From Clostridiales bacterium (GTDB taxonomy: Bacteria; Bacillota; Clostridia; Oscillospirales; Oscillospiraceae): a stretch of DNA of 30,852 nt. The DNA is taken from the NCBI GenBank assembly GCA_019415645.1, contig DXYV01000035.1, forward strand, positions 1 to 30,852. Direction: 5' to 3'. The translations under genes and the position numbers were made by a program. The notes beneath the pieces were generated by a model. It was not told the origin of the DNA and ran no database searches. It saw only the letters and a program-made list of their open reading frames with translations. Below are positions 1 through 7,367 of the stretch, in pieces. Position 1 is the first letter of the stretch; each line of letters opens with the position of its first letter.

Positions 1-169
1 CCTCCGTGCCCCTCACACCGCCCCGCAATGCGGGTCGGGGAGCGTTTCAGCGGGGGTCTGTTTTCGCACCCTGGGGTCTGCCCGGGGGTCTCATGTTGAA
101 AAAAGCCCGCTGTGTCAGGCGTTTGCCCGGTTCACAGCGGGGATATGCACAAGATTGGAGGTCGTTTGT
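1..169. other. Possible oriT / leader of the mobilization operon
   Basis: No gene is apparent here. The stretch lies directly upstream of the relaxase operon, a usual place for an origin of transfer. It holds a short hairpin (CCCGC, AAT, GCGGG, about 21-33), three copies of GGGGTCT at 53-59, 73-79 and 85-91, and a 9-bp inverted repeat CCCGCTGTG (106-114) / CACAGCGGG (133-141). Inverted repeats and iterons next to relaxase genes are typical of oriT or of accessory-protein binding sites, but I recognise no nick-site consensus, so the oriT reading is an inference. Confidence 0.35.
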
Positions 170-586
170 ATGCCCAGAAACAAGATCAAGTTTGCCCTGC
201 GGATCTCTCCGGAGATGCAGGAACTGGTCAAGGAACTCTGCCCGCGGGATAACTGCCAGACACAAAACGAGTTCATTGAGCGGGCCATCCGGTTTTATGC
301 CGGCTACGTCTCCGGCAAGGAGGCGATGGAATATCTGCCGCCCGCTCTGGTCTCCGCCATCCGCGCTGCCGTGAAGGCCAGCGAGGACCGCCTCTCCCGA
401 CTGCTGTTCAAGCTGGCCGTGGAGATGGACATGATGATGAACATCCTGGCGGCGGGGATGGAGCTCACAGACGAGGATCTCCGGGAACTCCGTCCCCGGT
501 GTGTCCGGGAGGTGAAGGAAACCCGCGGCAGGATCTCCTTCGAGGACGCCGCTGACTATCAGAAGGGCGGCCGGGAAACTCCGTAG
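170..586 (+). CDS. Ribbon-helix-helix-like mobilization accessory protein
   Basis: A 138-residue protein. The ATG at 170 is preferred over the upstream TTG at 155 because GGAGG at 157-161 lies 8 bases ahead of it. The N-terminus (MPRNKIKFALRISPEMQELVKEL) followed by a helical stretch (TQNEFIERAIRFYAGYVSGKEA) resembles the beta-helix-helix DNA-binding fold of MobC/relaxosome accessory proteins; the rest is predicted helical and acidic. It ends 14 bases before the relaxase gene, so the two are probably co-transcribed. Expected role: binding oriT or the operon promoter and assisting the relaxase. The fold is inferred from pattern only, and I do not know a specific family name. Confidence 0.6.
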   Translation: MPRNKIKFALRISPEMQELVKELCPRDNCQTQNEFIERAIRFYAGYVSGKEAMEYLPPALVSAIRAAVKASEDRLSRLLFKLAVEMDMMMNILAAGMELTDEDLRELRPRCVREVKETRGRISFEDAADYQKGGRETP

Positions 587-600
587 GGAGATGATGCCCC

Positions 601-2529
601 ATGCCACGCCTGATCTTCAAGTGTCCCTACATCCAGGGCGGCTCCAAAAAGGCCGCCGCCCACCTGAGCAATTATGTCCGGTACATGGCCACCCGGGAGG
701 GCGCCCAGCGGCTCCCGGAGCAGACGGCACAGCTGCCTGCCACAGAGAAACAGCGGCAGATGGTGGAGCGGCTCCTCCGGGATTTCCCCCTCAGCCGGGG
801 GACCTTCGAGTATGAGGACTACGCCGCCGCACCCACCCGGGGCAACGCCTCGGAGTTCATCAGCCGGGCTCTGGAGGATAACTATGACCGGGCCGCTAAG
901 AAAGAAAACTACATCCAGTACATCGCCGGCCGCCCCCATGCCCAACGCACGGGGGCCCACGCTCTGTTCACCGGCTCGGACGAGTCCCTGACACTCTCCC
1001 AAGTGGCGGAGGAGGTCGCCCACCATCCCGGCAGCGTGTGGCTGCCGATCCTTTCCCTGCGGCGGGAGGACGCCGCCCGTCTGGGATACGATGACGCGGA
1101 GCGGTGGAAATGCCTGCTCACCGGCTGCGCCATGGAGATGGCCCAGGCCATGAAGATTCCCTGGGATCAGTTCCGGTGGTACGCCGCCTTCCACGATGAG
1201 TCCCACCACCCCCATGTCCACATGGTCTGCTACAGCGCGGACGGCAAGTCCGGCTACCTGACGAAAGATGGTATCGCCCAGATCAAGTCTAATTTGGCGG
1301 GAGAGATCTTCCGGCAGGATCTGACGGAGCTCTACCGGCAGCAGACCCAGCGCCGGGACGCGCTCAACCAGGACGCTCAGGCGGTGATGCGGGAGCTGAT
1401 CCTCCGCATGGAGGAGGGGGCGGCGGACAACCCGCGCATCGGGGAGCTGATGACCCATCTGGCGGACCGCCTGCGGTTCACCAGCGGCAAAAAACAGTAC
1501 GGCTATCTGAAGGCGCCGCTGAAATCGGTGGTGGATGAGATCGTGGACGAGCTGGCCAGAGATCCCCGTGTCGCCCAGGCCTACGAGCTGTGGTATGAGA
1601 TGCGGGAGGAGGTGCTGCGCACCTATAAAAACGACCTGCCGGAGCGCCTGCCCCTGTCCCGGCAGAAGGAGTTCAAGTCCATCAAGAATATGGTCATCCG
1701 GGAGGCGGTGCGGCTGGGAGAGCTGCGGCAGGTGTTCCACCCGGAGGATCATGGGGAGGACGCGCTGCCGGAACAGGAAGGAGACGGCCCTCAGCCGGAG
1801 CCGGGGGCCGTCTGGGAGGAAGAACCCCCTCCAGACAGCGGGGAGCCTCGCGCCTCATGGAAACAGGCGTACCGGCGCGCGCGGGCCATCCTCAAAGACC
1901 CAAACGCCGCGCCGGAGCAGATGGCCCAGGCGGTGGAACTGCTGACCCAGGCGGCGGAGCATGGAAACAGCTCCGCCGCTTTCACGTTGGGGCAGCTGTA
2001 TCTCTCCGGGACGGCACTGCCCCGTGATCCCGCAGCCGCTGTCCGATGGCTGGAACGCGCGGCGGAGAGCGGAAACCAGTACGCGCAATACCGCCTGGGG
2101 AAACTGCTCCTCCAGGGGGAGGATGTGCCCAAGGATGTGGAGGCGGCCGTCCGCTGGCTGACCGCGTCGGCGGAACAGGGCAGCCAATATGCCCAGTACG
2201 CCCTTGGCAAGCTCTACCTGATGGGCGAGGAGATCCCGGAGGACCGGGAGGCCGCACGGCAGTGGTTCCAGCGGGCGGCGGAGCAGGGCAATCAGTACGC
2301 GCAGTATTTTGTGGAGCACATGGGCCGCCGGGATCTTTTTCCCGTCGCGCAGTCGGCCGCCCAGCTGCTCCACCACCTTGCCGGGATCTTCCGGGAGCAG
2401 AGCCAGCCGCCCCGCCCCGGAGGGCTGCGGCCAATCGTGGACAAAAAACTCCGGCGGAAAATCCGGGAAAAGAAGATCGCCATGGGCCACAAGCCGGACG
2501 ATCATGAAGAACCAACCATCAAGATGTAA
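601..2529 (+). CDS. MobP-type relaxase with C-terminal Sel1-like repeats
   Basis: A 642-residue protein preceded by AGGGAG (585-590). The N-terminal ~330 residues look like a MobP (MobP3-like) relaxase: the opening IFKCPYIQGGSKKAAAHLSN followed by YVRYMATREG carries candidate catalytic tyrosines (Y25, Y28), and HDESHHPHVHMVCYS (about 198-212) holds the HxH metal-binding motif (HPHVH, 203-207). Relaxases nick oriT and stay bound to the transferred strand. From about residue 430 to 575 there are three to four Sel1/TPR-like repeats with the pattern A..WL..AAE.GN.YAQY.LG.LYL.G, followed by a basic tail (KKLRRKIREKKIAMGHK). Sel1 repeats usually mediate protein contacts, so this part may dock the relaxosome to the coupling protein (inference). 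It lies in an operon with the upstream accessory gene. Confidence 0.87.
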   Translation: MPRLIFKCPYIQGGSKKAAAHLSNYVRYMATREGAQRLPEQTAQLPATEKQRQMVERLLRDFPLSRGTFEYEDYAAAPTRGNASEFISRALEDNYDRAAKKENYIQYIAGRPHAQRTGAHALFTGSDESLTLSQVAEEVAHHPGSVWLPILSLRREDAARLGYDDAERWKCLLTGCAMEMAQAMKIPWDQFRWYAAFHDESHHPHVHMVCYSADGKSGYLTKDGIAQIKSNLAGEIFRQDLTELYRQQTQRRDALNQDAQAVMRELILRMEEGAADNPRIGELMTHLADRLRFTSGKKQYGYLKAPLKSVVDEIVDELARDPRVAQAYELWYEMREEVLRTYKNDLPERLPLSRQKEFKSIKNMVIREAVRLGELRQVFHPEDHGEDALPEQEGDGPQPEPGAVWEEEPPPDSGEPRASWKQAYRRARAILKDPNAAPEQMAQAVELLTQAAEHGNSSAAFTLGQLYLSGTALPRDPAAAVRWLERAAESGNQYAQYRLGKLLLQGEDVPKDVEAAVRWLTASAEQGSQYAQYALGKLYLMGEEIPEDREAARQWFQRAAEQGNQYAQYFVEHMGRRDLFPVAQSAAQLLHHLAGIFREQSQPPRPGGLRPIVDKKLRRKIREKKIAMGHKPDDHEEPTIKM

Positions 2530-2542
2530 CGGAGGTCATGTT

Positions 2543-2680
2543 GTGAAGAAAAAATATACCAGCACAAATCTGCTTCCCCAGAAAGCAGGAAGCCCTTCCG
2601 TTCAGTTGAGGCCCCAGCGGAAGGGCGCCATCCTGCGGCAGATCCCCTACCACCGGAAGACCCGGAAACGCAGAAGATAA
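2543..2680 (+). CDS. Small basic protein of unknown function
   Basis: A 45-residue protein starting with GTG at 2543, 7 bases after GGAGG (2531-2535). The ATG at 2538 opens a frame that stops after two codons, so GTG is chosen. The protein is rich in Lys and Arg and ends in KTRKRRR. It sits 13 bases after the relaxase stop and is followed by a terminator-like hairpin. I recognise no domain. Small basic proteins are common in mobilization operons and could bind DNA, but no function can be assigned. The strong ribosome site and operon position are the only support for translation. Confidence 0.5.
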   Translation: MKKKYTSTNLLPQKAGSPSVQLRPQRKGAILRQIPYHRKTRKRRR

Positions 2681-2689
2681 AGCCATGCG

Positions 2690-2715
2690 GGGCCGCGTTT
2701 TGCGGTCCTATTTTT
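2690..2715 (+). terminator. Intra-operon terminator-like hairpin before the toprim gene
   Basis: The stem GGGCCGC (2690-2696) pairs with GCGGTCC (2702-2708, one G-U pair) around a GTTTT loop and is followed by TATTTTTT. It lies between the small basic protein and the toprim gene, with that gene's GGAGG immediately downstream. An almost identical hairpin occurs at 20490-20515 ahead of the recombinase operon. Confidence 0.6.
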
Positions 2716-2731
2716 TAGTAGGAGGTACGAA

Positions 2732-4171
2732 ATGCCCTATATCCCTTTTACAGAGGAGCAGAAGCTCCGGGCCAACAGCGTGGATCTGGTGGAATTCCTG
2801 CGCCGGCAGGGAGAAAAGCTCATCCCCTCCGGCCGGGACAAGCGCCTGGCCTCGGACCACAGCATCACCGTGCGGGGCAATGAGTGGTACGATCACGAGT
2901 CGAAGGAGGGCGGCGGCGCCATCTCCTTTGTCCAAACGTATTACGGCCTGCCGTATCAGGAGGCGGTGAAACGCCTGCTGGACGGTGAGGGGATCGCCTA
3001 CCCCCAGGCAGAGCCGCCTGAGCCGGAGGAACGGAAGGAATTCGCACTCCCGCCCGCCAACCGTACCATGCGGCGGCTTTACGCATATCTGCTCCAGCAG
3101 CGGCTCATCGACCGGGACATCCTGGACGCCTTCACAAAGCGCGGGATGATCTACGAGAGCTGCGAGAAGTCCCGAGACGGAACGAAAGAATATCACAACG
3201 CCGTGTTCGTTGGGAGTGACGAATACGGCGCTGCCCGCCACGCCCACAAGCGGGGCCTCTACACCCAGGGCAAGAGCTTCCGGGGCAATGTGGAGGGCGG
3301 CGATCCCCGGTGCAGCTTCCACTGGTTCGGGCACAGCGGCCGGCTCTATGTGTTCGAGGCGCCCATCGACATGCTGGCCTTTCTGACGCTGAACCCGGAG
3401 GCATGGAAGGAGCACAGCTATGTGTCCCTCTGCGGCACCTCGGAGCACGCCATGCTCTGGATGCTGGAGAAGGACCCCCGGCTCCAAAAGGTCGTGCTCT
3501 GCCTGGACCACGACGCCGCGGGGATCGAGGCCACCGGCCGCCTCACAGATATCCTGGTAGAACACGGATACACCCGGGTCTCCATACTGCGGCCGGAATA
3601 CAAGGACTGGGACGAGGATCTGAAGGCCCTCCACGGCCTGCCCGCCCAGTCTGCGGAGCAACATCCCCAGCTCCAGGCGGCGGAGTTTGTCTGCGCCCGC
3701 ATTGCGGTCAAATGCATGGATCTGAAACCGGACAGGGCGGAGCAGCGAGTGCCGGCCTTGTTTCAGTTTTACCGCAGATGCCTGCAGGAAAAGAAACTGG
3801 AAACAGCCATGGACTGCATGGAGGAGATTGCCGCCCTGTCCCTGCTGGTCGTTCTGCGGGAGTGCCGCCAGTTGGGAACCGCCCTGACGCCCGCCCAGGG
3901 CTGTCAGTATCTGCAGAGCCACATCCTGCCCCATCAGAACCGGAAATCCATCCGGGGCCGGACGGAGGAGATCGCCGCGCAGCTCCAAACCGCACTGGAC
4001 AAGATCAATGCTCCGGGGGTGCGAGGGGAGGCGGAGAAACGGGGGATCGCCGGCGCGTGGCTGGATCTGGCCCTCTCCTGCGCCAAGGTATCGGTCAAAT
4101 ATGACGGAGATGAGCTGAAACAGCGCCAAAAAGAGGAGCAGACGGACTGCCTTTCTCTGACACAGGGGTAG
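2732..4171 (+). CDS. DUF3991/toprim-domain protein (primase-like)
   Basis: A 479-residue protein with GGAGG at 2721-2725. The N-terminal ~100 residues (RANSVDLVEFLRRQGEKL, then GNEWYDHESKEGGGAISFVQ) match the DNA-primase-like DUF3991 region that accompanies mobile-element toprim proteins. A toprim-type fold follows at about 200-300: GRLYVFEAPIDMLAFL carries the conserved Glu, and VVLCLDHDAAGIEA carries the DxD metal site at about 258. No clear CHC2 zinc-finger cysteine set is seen. The C-terminal ~150 residues are helical and unassigned. In elements of this type the gene sits between the relaxase and coupling-protein genes and is thought to act in strand processing or priming after transfer; its activity here is inferred. 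Confidence 0.8.
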   Translation: MPYIPFTEEQKLRANSVDLVEFLRRQGEKLIPSGRDKRLASDHSITVRGNEWYDHESKEGGGAISFVQTYYGLPYQEAVKRLLDGEGIAYPQAEPPEPEERKEFALPPANRTMRRLYAYLLQQRLIDRDILDAFTKRGMIYESCEKSRDGTKEYHNAVFVGSDEYGAARHAHKRGLYTQGKSFRGNVEGGDPRCSFHWFGHSGRLYVFEAPIDMLAFLTLNPEAWKEHSYVSLCGTSEHAMLWMLEKDPRLQKVVLCLDHDAAGIEATGRLTDILVEHGYTRVSILRPEYKDWDEDLKALHGLPAQSAEQHPQLQAAEFVCARIAVKCMDLKPDRAEQRVPALFQFYRRCLQEKKLETAMDCMEEIAALSLLVVLRECRQLGTALTPAQGCQYLQSHILPHQNRKSIRGRTEEIAAQLQTALDKINAPGVRGEAEKRGIAGAWLDLALSCAKVSVKYDGDELKQRQKEEQTDCLSLTQG

Positions 4172-4179
4172 CAAGCAAC

Positions 4180-4218
4180 AAAAAAACGTCTCCGGCACAT
4201 TCCAGGTACCGGAGACGT
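4180..4218 (-). terminator. Rho-independent terminator of the XRE regulator gene
   Basis: Read on the minus strand, ACGTCTCCGG / CCGGAGACGT (arms 4209-4218 and 4186-4195) forms a 10-bp stem followed by a run of seven T. The stem abuts the stop codon of the XRE gene. The convergent toprim gene ends at 4171. Confidence 0.8.
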
Positions 4219-4457
4219 CAGGGCTCCAAATTGTTCTCATCGAACAGCGGCGAGGCGAAGAAGGCATCCAGCCCGATCCCCAAGCCCTGGCAGATCTCAT
4301 GGATGATCCGCAGCTTCACCGAGTCGTAAGCGCAGTTGACGATGTTGCCGATGGTGGACTTCGGCACCCCGCTCTTCATAAACAGCTGGTACTGCGTCAT
4401 CCCCTGCTCACGCAGTAGCTGAGAAAGACGCGCACTGACCGCCTGATTTAGTTTCAA
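4218..4457 (-). CDS. XRE-family HTH regulator (Cro/C1 type)
   Basis: A 79-residue protein. The start is TTG at 4457-4455, six bases after GAGGAGGGA on the minus strand; no ATG fits. Residues ~4-65 form a Cro/C1 helix-turn-helix domain: SARLSQLLREQGMTQYQLFMKSGVPKSTIGNIVNC, then the IIHEICQGLGIGLDAFF segment typical of small XRE repressors. It is transcribed away from the coupling-protein gene, and the shared spacer holds nested palindromes, so it is probably the repressor of itself and of the coupling-protein operon (inference). It ends in its own terminator. Confidence 0.82.
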   Translation of the reverse strand: MKLNQAVSARLSQLLREQGMTQYQLFMKSGVPKSTIGNIVNCAYDSVKLRIIHEICQGLGIGLDAFFASPLFDENNLEP

Positions 4458-4478
4458 CGCGCATCCCTCCTCACATAC

Positions 4479-4545
4479 ACCACATTTTAGCAGTACAGGT
4501 ACAGGGATTAGTCCCTGTATCTGTACTATTCTCTGAAAATGTGGT
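4479..4545. promoter_or_regulatory. Nested operator-like palindromes between XRE and coupling-protein genes
   Basis: An inner inverted repeat has 16-base arms (4492-4507 and 4512-4527) around TTAG, with one mismatch; each arm holds two TACAG-type half-sites (AGTACAGGTACAGGGA). Outside it lies a second, 10-bp inverted repeat, ACCACATTTT (4479-4488) / AAAATGTGGT (4536-4545), nearly concentric. Candidate -10 boxes border the array: TATCAT (4545-4550, plus strand) and TAAAAT (4484-4489, minus strand). The arrangement suits cooperative repressor binding controlling both genes. The -35 boxes are not clear. Confidence 0.7.
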
Positions 4546-4571
4546 ATCATGCAAAGGGATACACCGAGTCC

Positions 4572-4605
4572 CCTTCTGATATTGAGACAAGGAAATATCA
4601 GAAGG
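4572..4605 (+). promoter_or_regulatory. Hairpin overlapping the coupling-protein ribosome site
   Basis: A perfect 12-bp inverted repeat, CCTTCTGATATT (4572-4583) and AATATCAGAAGG (4594-4605), has a 10-base loop. Its 3' arm overlaps the first bases of the AAGGAGG ribosome site (4602-4608) serving the GTG at 4614. In RNA it could limit ribosome access; in DNA it could be an operator. A related palindrome sits before the sigma-like gene (19375-19408). Confidence 0.65.
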
Positions 4606-4613
4606 AGGAACTT

Positions 4614-6431
4614 GTGACAACCGAACTCATTTTTATCATTGCGTGCGGCCTGGCTCTTCTGCTCATCGCCGCCGCTACCCACTTCTCCGGGCAGGGCTCC
4701 CTGAACAACATCAAGTCCAAGACCGTGGGAGACGGCCAGCATGGGGCGGCGCGCTGGGCCACCAGGAAGGAGATCCAGCAGACCTATGCCCACGTCCCCT
4801 TCCGGCCGGAGCTGTGGCGCAGAGGAGAACAGCTCCCCCAAAAGCAGGGGCTGGTGCTGGGATGTGAGGGGCGCAAGGGCCACGTCACCGCCATCGTGGA
4901 TACAGACGATATCCACGCCATGATGACCGCCGCCAGCGGCGCGGGCAAGACAGCCTACTTTCTTTACCCCAACATCGAATATGCCCTGGCCACCGGAATG
5001 TCCTTTCTCTGTACGGACACCAAGGGCGACCTGTTCCGCAACTACGCTGGGATCGCAAAGGAGTGCTACGGATATAAGATCGCCGTGCTGGATCTGCGCA
5101 ACCCCACCCGGTCAGACGGCAATAATCTGCTCCACCTGATCAACAAGTACATGGACATCTACAAGGCCGATCCCCAAAACCTGCAAGCCAAGGCCAAGGC
5201 GGAGAAGTATGCCAAGATCCTGTCCAAGACCCTCATCAACACCACCGGGGACAGCGCCCAATACGGACAGAACGCCTACTTTTACGACGCGGCCGAGGGC
5301 CTGCTGACCTCCATGCTTTTGCTGGTGGCGGAGTACCTGCCCACCGAGGATGCGGAAGGCAGGCCCATCGAGGAACGGCACATCGTCAGCGTGTTTAAAC
5401 TGGTGCAGGAACTTCTGGCCCCCAGCGGCGTGAAGGGCAAGAACCAGTTCCAGCTCCTGTTGGCGAAACTCCCGCCCGACCACAAGGCCAAGTGGTTCGC
5501 CGGCGCCGCGCTGAACACCTCGGAGCAGGCCATGATGTCGGTGATCTCCACGGTGCTGTCCCGGCTGAACGCCTTCCTGGACAGCGAGATGGAGCAGATC
5601 CTGTGCTTTGACACCGCCATTGACGCGGAGACCTTCTGCAATGAAAAATCCGCTATCTTCATCGTACTCCCGGAGGAGGACCAGACCAAGTATTTCATGG
5701 TCAGCCTCATTCTCCAGAACCTGTACCGGGAGATCCTCACCGTGGCGGATGAGAACGGCGGACGGCTGAAAAACCGGGTGGTATTCTTTGCCGATGAGCT
5801 GGGTACCTGCCCGCCCATCCAGTCACTGGAGCTGATGTTCTCCGCCTCCCGCTCCCGTGGCCTGATGCTGGTACCCATTGTGCAGAGCATCACCGGACAG
5901 CTTCAGAAGAACTATGGCAAAGAAGGTTCCGAGATCATCGTCGACAATTGCCAAGTCAACATCTTTGGTGGATTTGCCCCAGCCAGCCAGACGGCGGTGG
6001 AGTTGTCTAAAGCCTTGGGGAGCCGCACCGTGATGAGCGGCTCCATCTCCAGAGGGAAGAACGACCCGTCCCAGAGCCTGCAGATGATCGAGCGGCCGCT
6101 GATGACGCCGGATGAGCTGAAGTCCATGCCCAAGGGGAGCTTTATCGTGGCCAAGACCGGCGTCCACCCCATGCAGGTGCATCTGCGTCTGTTCCTGGAC
6201 TGGGGCATCCGGTTCGGCAAGCCCTACCAGGTGCCAGAGAAGGCCCAGCGGCCAGTGGCCTACGCCAGCAAACAGGAGCTGGAGGCGGCGATCCTTCGGA
6301 AACACCAGGCGCCTGCCATTGTGGATGAGGACATCCCCCAGGGGGAGCCGCCAGCGGCAGGCGGTGAGGTCCAGGTCGTGCAGGCGGATGACTCGCCCAA
6401 AGATGGGCGCAGGCCCAAGATCCGGAGATGA
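4614..6431 (+). CDS. VirD4/TraG-type conjugative coupling protein (T4CP)
   Basis: A 605-residue inner-membrane ATPase that couples the relaxosome to the mating channel. The GTG at 4614 is chosen because GGAGG (4604-4608) precedes it by 5 bases; the open frame extends to 4539 without ribosome-site support. It has one N-terminal membrane helix (residues ~4-23, LIFIIACGLALLLIAAATHF), Walker A at about 105-113 (ASGAGKTAYF), the TDTKGDLFRNYAGIAKECYGY motif typical of TraG/VirD4 proteins, and Walker B at about 388-396 (VVFFADELG), followed by SASRSRGLMLVPIVQS. The length is normal for the family. It overlaps the next gene's possible ATG (ATGA). No other type IV secretion genes are visible in this window. 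Confidence 0.92.
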   Translation: MTTELIFIIACGLALLLIAAATHFSGQGSLNNIKSKTVGDGQHGAARWATRKEIQQTYAHVPFRPELWRRGEQLPQKQGLVLGCEGRKGHVTAIVDTDDIHAMMTAASGAGKTAYFLYPNIEYALATGMSFLCTDTKGDLFRNYAGIAKECYGYKIAVLDLRNPTRSDGNNLLHLINKYMDIYKADPQNLQAKAKAEKYAKILSKTLINTTGDSAQYGQNAYFYDAAEGLLTSMLLLVAEYLPTEDAEGRPIEERHIVSVFKLVQELLAPSGVKGKNQFQLLLAKLPPDHKAKWFAGAALNTSEQAMMSVISTVLSRLNAFLDSEMEQILCFDTAIDAETFCNEKSAIFIVLPEEDQTKYFMVSLILQNLYREILTVADENGGRLKNRVVFFADELGTCPPIQSLELMFSASRSRGLMLVPIVQSITGQLQKNYGKEGSEIIVDNCQVNIFGGFAPASQTAVELSKALGSRTVMSGSISRGKNDPSQSLQMIERPLMTPDELKSMPKGSFIVAKTGVHPMQVHLRLFLDWGIRFGKPYQVPEKAQRPVAYASKQELEAAILRKHQAPAIVDEDIPQGEPPAAGGEVQVVQADDSPKDGRRPKIRR

Positions 6432-6445
6432 AGGGGGCGATAGCT

Positions 6446-6700
6446 GTGACAAATTTCCGAAATATCTATTCCTCCGACCTGAGCCACCGGGCCAGGGCGG
6501 TCTATATGTACCTCACAGACCGGGCGGATCGGGACGGTAAGTGTTGGCCGGCCATCAAGACCATTGCGAAGGAGTTGGGACTCTCCAGCTCCACCGTCAA
6601 GCGGGCGCTGAATGAGTTGTGTCAGGCCGGACTGCTGACCAAGGAGAGCCGCTGGCGGGAGAACGGCGGACGCACTTCAAATCTGTATAGAATTTGCTGA
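6446..6700 (+). CDS. Small helix-turn-helix (HTH_36-like) protein
   Basis: An 84-residue protein. GTG at 6446 is preferred because AAGGGGG (6431-6437) lies 8 bases upstream; an ATG at 6428 overlapping the coupling-protein stop would add six residues. Residues ~10-60 read as a winged-helix HTH: LSHRARAVYMYLTDRADRDGKCWPAIKTIAKELGLSSSTVKRALNELCQAGLL, ending in a wing (SRWRENGGRTSNLYRI). It resembles replication-initiator-type HTH_36 domains found after coupling-protein genes in clostridial elements. It is probably co-translated with the coupling protein. Role: DNA-binding regulator or replication/transfer accessory; the target is unknown. Confidence 0.75.
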   Translation: MTNFRNIYSSDLSHRARAVYMYLTDRADRDGKCWPAIKTIAKELGLSSSTVKRALNELCQAGLLTKESRWRENGGRTSNLYRIC

Positions 6701-6711
6701 CATAAAGCGGC

Positions 6712-6748
6712 AAAGAGGTTTGTATCAAAATTTGATACAAACCTCTTT
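6712..6748. repeat. Perfect 37-base palindrome with 18-base arms
   Basis: The arms 6712-6729 and 6731-6748 are exact reverse complements around a single A, with core GTATCAAA / TTTGATAC. It lies 12 bases after the HTH gene stop and marks the switch from GC-rich transfer genes to an AT-rich segment. There is no T-run on either side, so it is not a standard terminator. It may be a protein-binding site, a recombination scar or a factor-dependent terminator. Confidence 0.7.
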
Positions 6749-6881
6749 GATCCTAAGTCTGACACTCCGCCAAGGGGCCAGTCTGCTCATTTGGTGAACT
6801 GGGGGATAGTTCATGGTGAGCCAACCAGAAGTGCCCACTCTAAGATTTTTTAAGACAGAGAAAGAAACAAGTTTTACAGCC
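6749..6881. other. Gene-free stretch after the palindrome
   Basis: I see no credible gene. On the minus strand about 30 codons (spelling NYPPVHQMSRLAPWRSVRL) are open without a ribosome site and could be the remnant of a lost gene, but I cannot identify it. Confidence 0.3.
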
Positions 6882-7205
6882 CTATTTCTTGATCCAGTCG
6901 ATGAAGGTGGATACTTTCTCAAGCTCCTCTTCACTTAGTCTTGTAATTTCCTCATGAAGTTGAGCCCTCAAGGAATTATCAGCATCTGCTCCAGCGAAAA
7001 ACTCTGTTGGAGTCAGGTCAAAATAGCAGATAATGTTGAACAGTTCCCGCAGCGATGGGAGACTGATCCCATTGGTGATGCTGCGGATGTAAGAGCCGCT
7101 CTTGCCCAAGTCCAGGCTCATGCGGTGCTCAGATACATCCTTTTGTGTCCGCAGGTCTGTGATTCGGCTGCGCAAAAAGGCTTCGTACCGCCGCGACTCT
7201 TCCAT
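6882..7205 (-). CDS. XRE-family HTH transcriptional regulator
   Basis: A 107-residue protein starting at ATG 7205, preceded on the minus strand by AAAGGAGTGG. Residues ~10-65 form a Cro/C1-type HTH: FLRSRITDLRTQKDVSEHRMSLDLGKSGSYIRSITNGISLPSLRELFNIICYFDLTPTEFFAG. The C-terminal ~35 residues (RAQLHEEITRLSEEELEKVSTFIDWIKK) look like a short helical dimerisation tail. It is divergent from the SLOG gene at 7368, so it may control that gene and itself through the AT-rich spacer. Its codon use is more AT-rich than that of the transfer module. Confidence 0.83.
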   Translation of the reverse strand: MEESRRYEAFLRSRITDLRTQKDVSEHRMSLDLGKSGSYIRSITNGISLPSLRELFNIICYFDLTPTEFFAGADADNSLRAQLHEEITRLSEEELEKVSTFIDWIKK

Positions 7206-7367
7206 TCGACCACTCCTTTCGTCAGTTATTATTTTAATATTAGCAGACGATTAGAGATGGTATTCATATTATCAATTTCTTCTTTATTTTTACTGAATTG
7301 GTAGTATAATTATTAAAATTAAATGGAAACAAATTTTTGACTATTAATCCAAAGAGAGGGCATTTGT
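7206..7367. promoter_or_regulatory. AT-rich divergent promoter region (XRE / SLOG)
   Basis: This spacer between two divergent genes contains TATAAT at 7305-7310 for the plus-strand SLOG gene and several TATTAT/TAATAT stretches that could serve the minus-strand XRE gene. The -35 boxes are poor. Translation signals are AGAGAGGG (plus) and AAAGGAGTGG (minus). Confidence 0.5.

Noticed and set aside
155..169. Upstream TTG start for the first gene
   Set aside because: GGAGG at 157-161 overlaps this start and is correctly spaced for the ATG at 170.
559..1752. Long minus-strand open frame opposite the relaxase
   Set aside because: It has no ribosome site, its composition is that of an antisense frame in GC-rich coding DNA, and it opposes a clear relaxase.
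2708..4300. 530-codon minus-strand open frame opposite the toprim gene
   Set aside because: It spans the toprim gene, a terminator and part of the XRE gene without start signals. It reflects GC-rich codon bias only.
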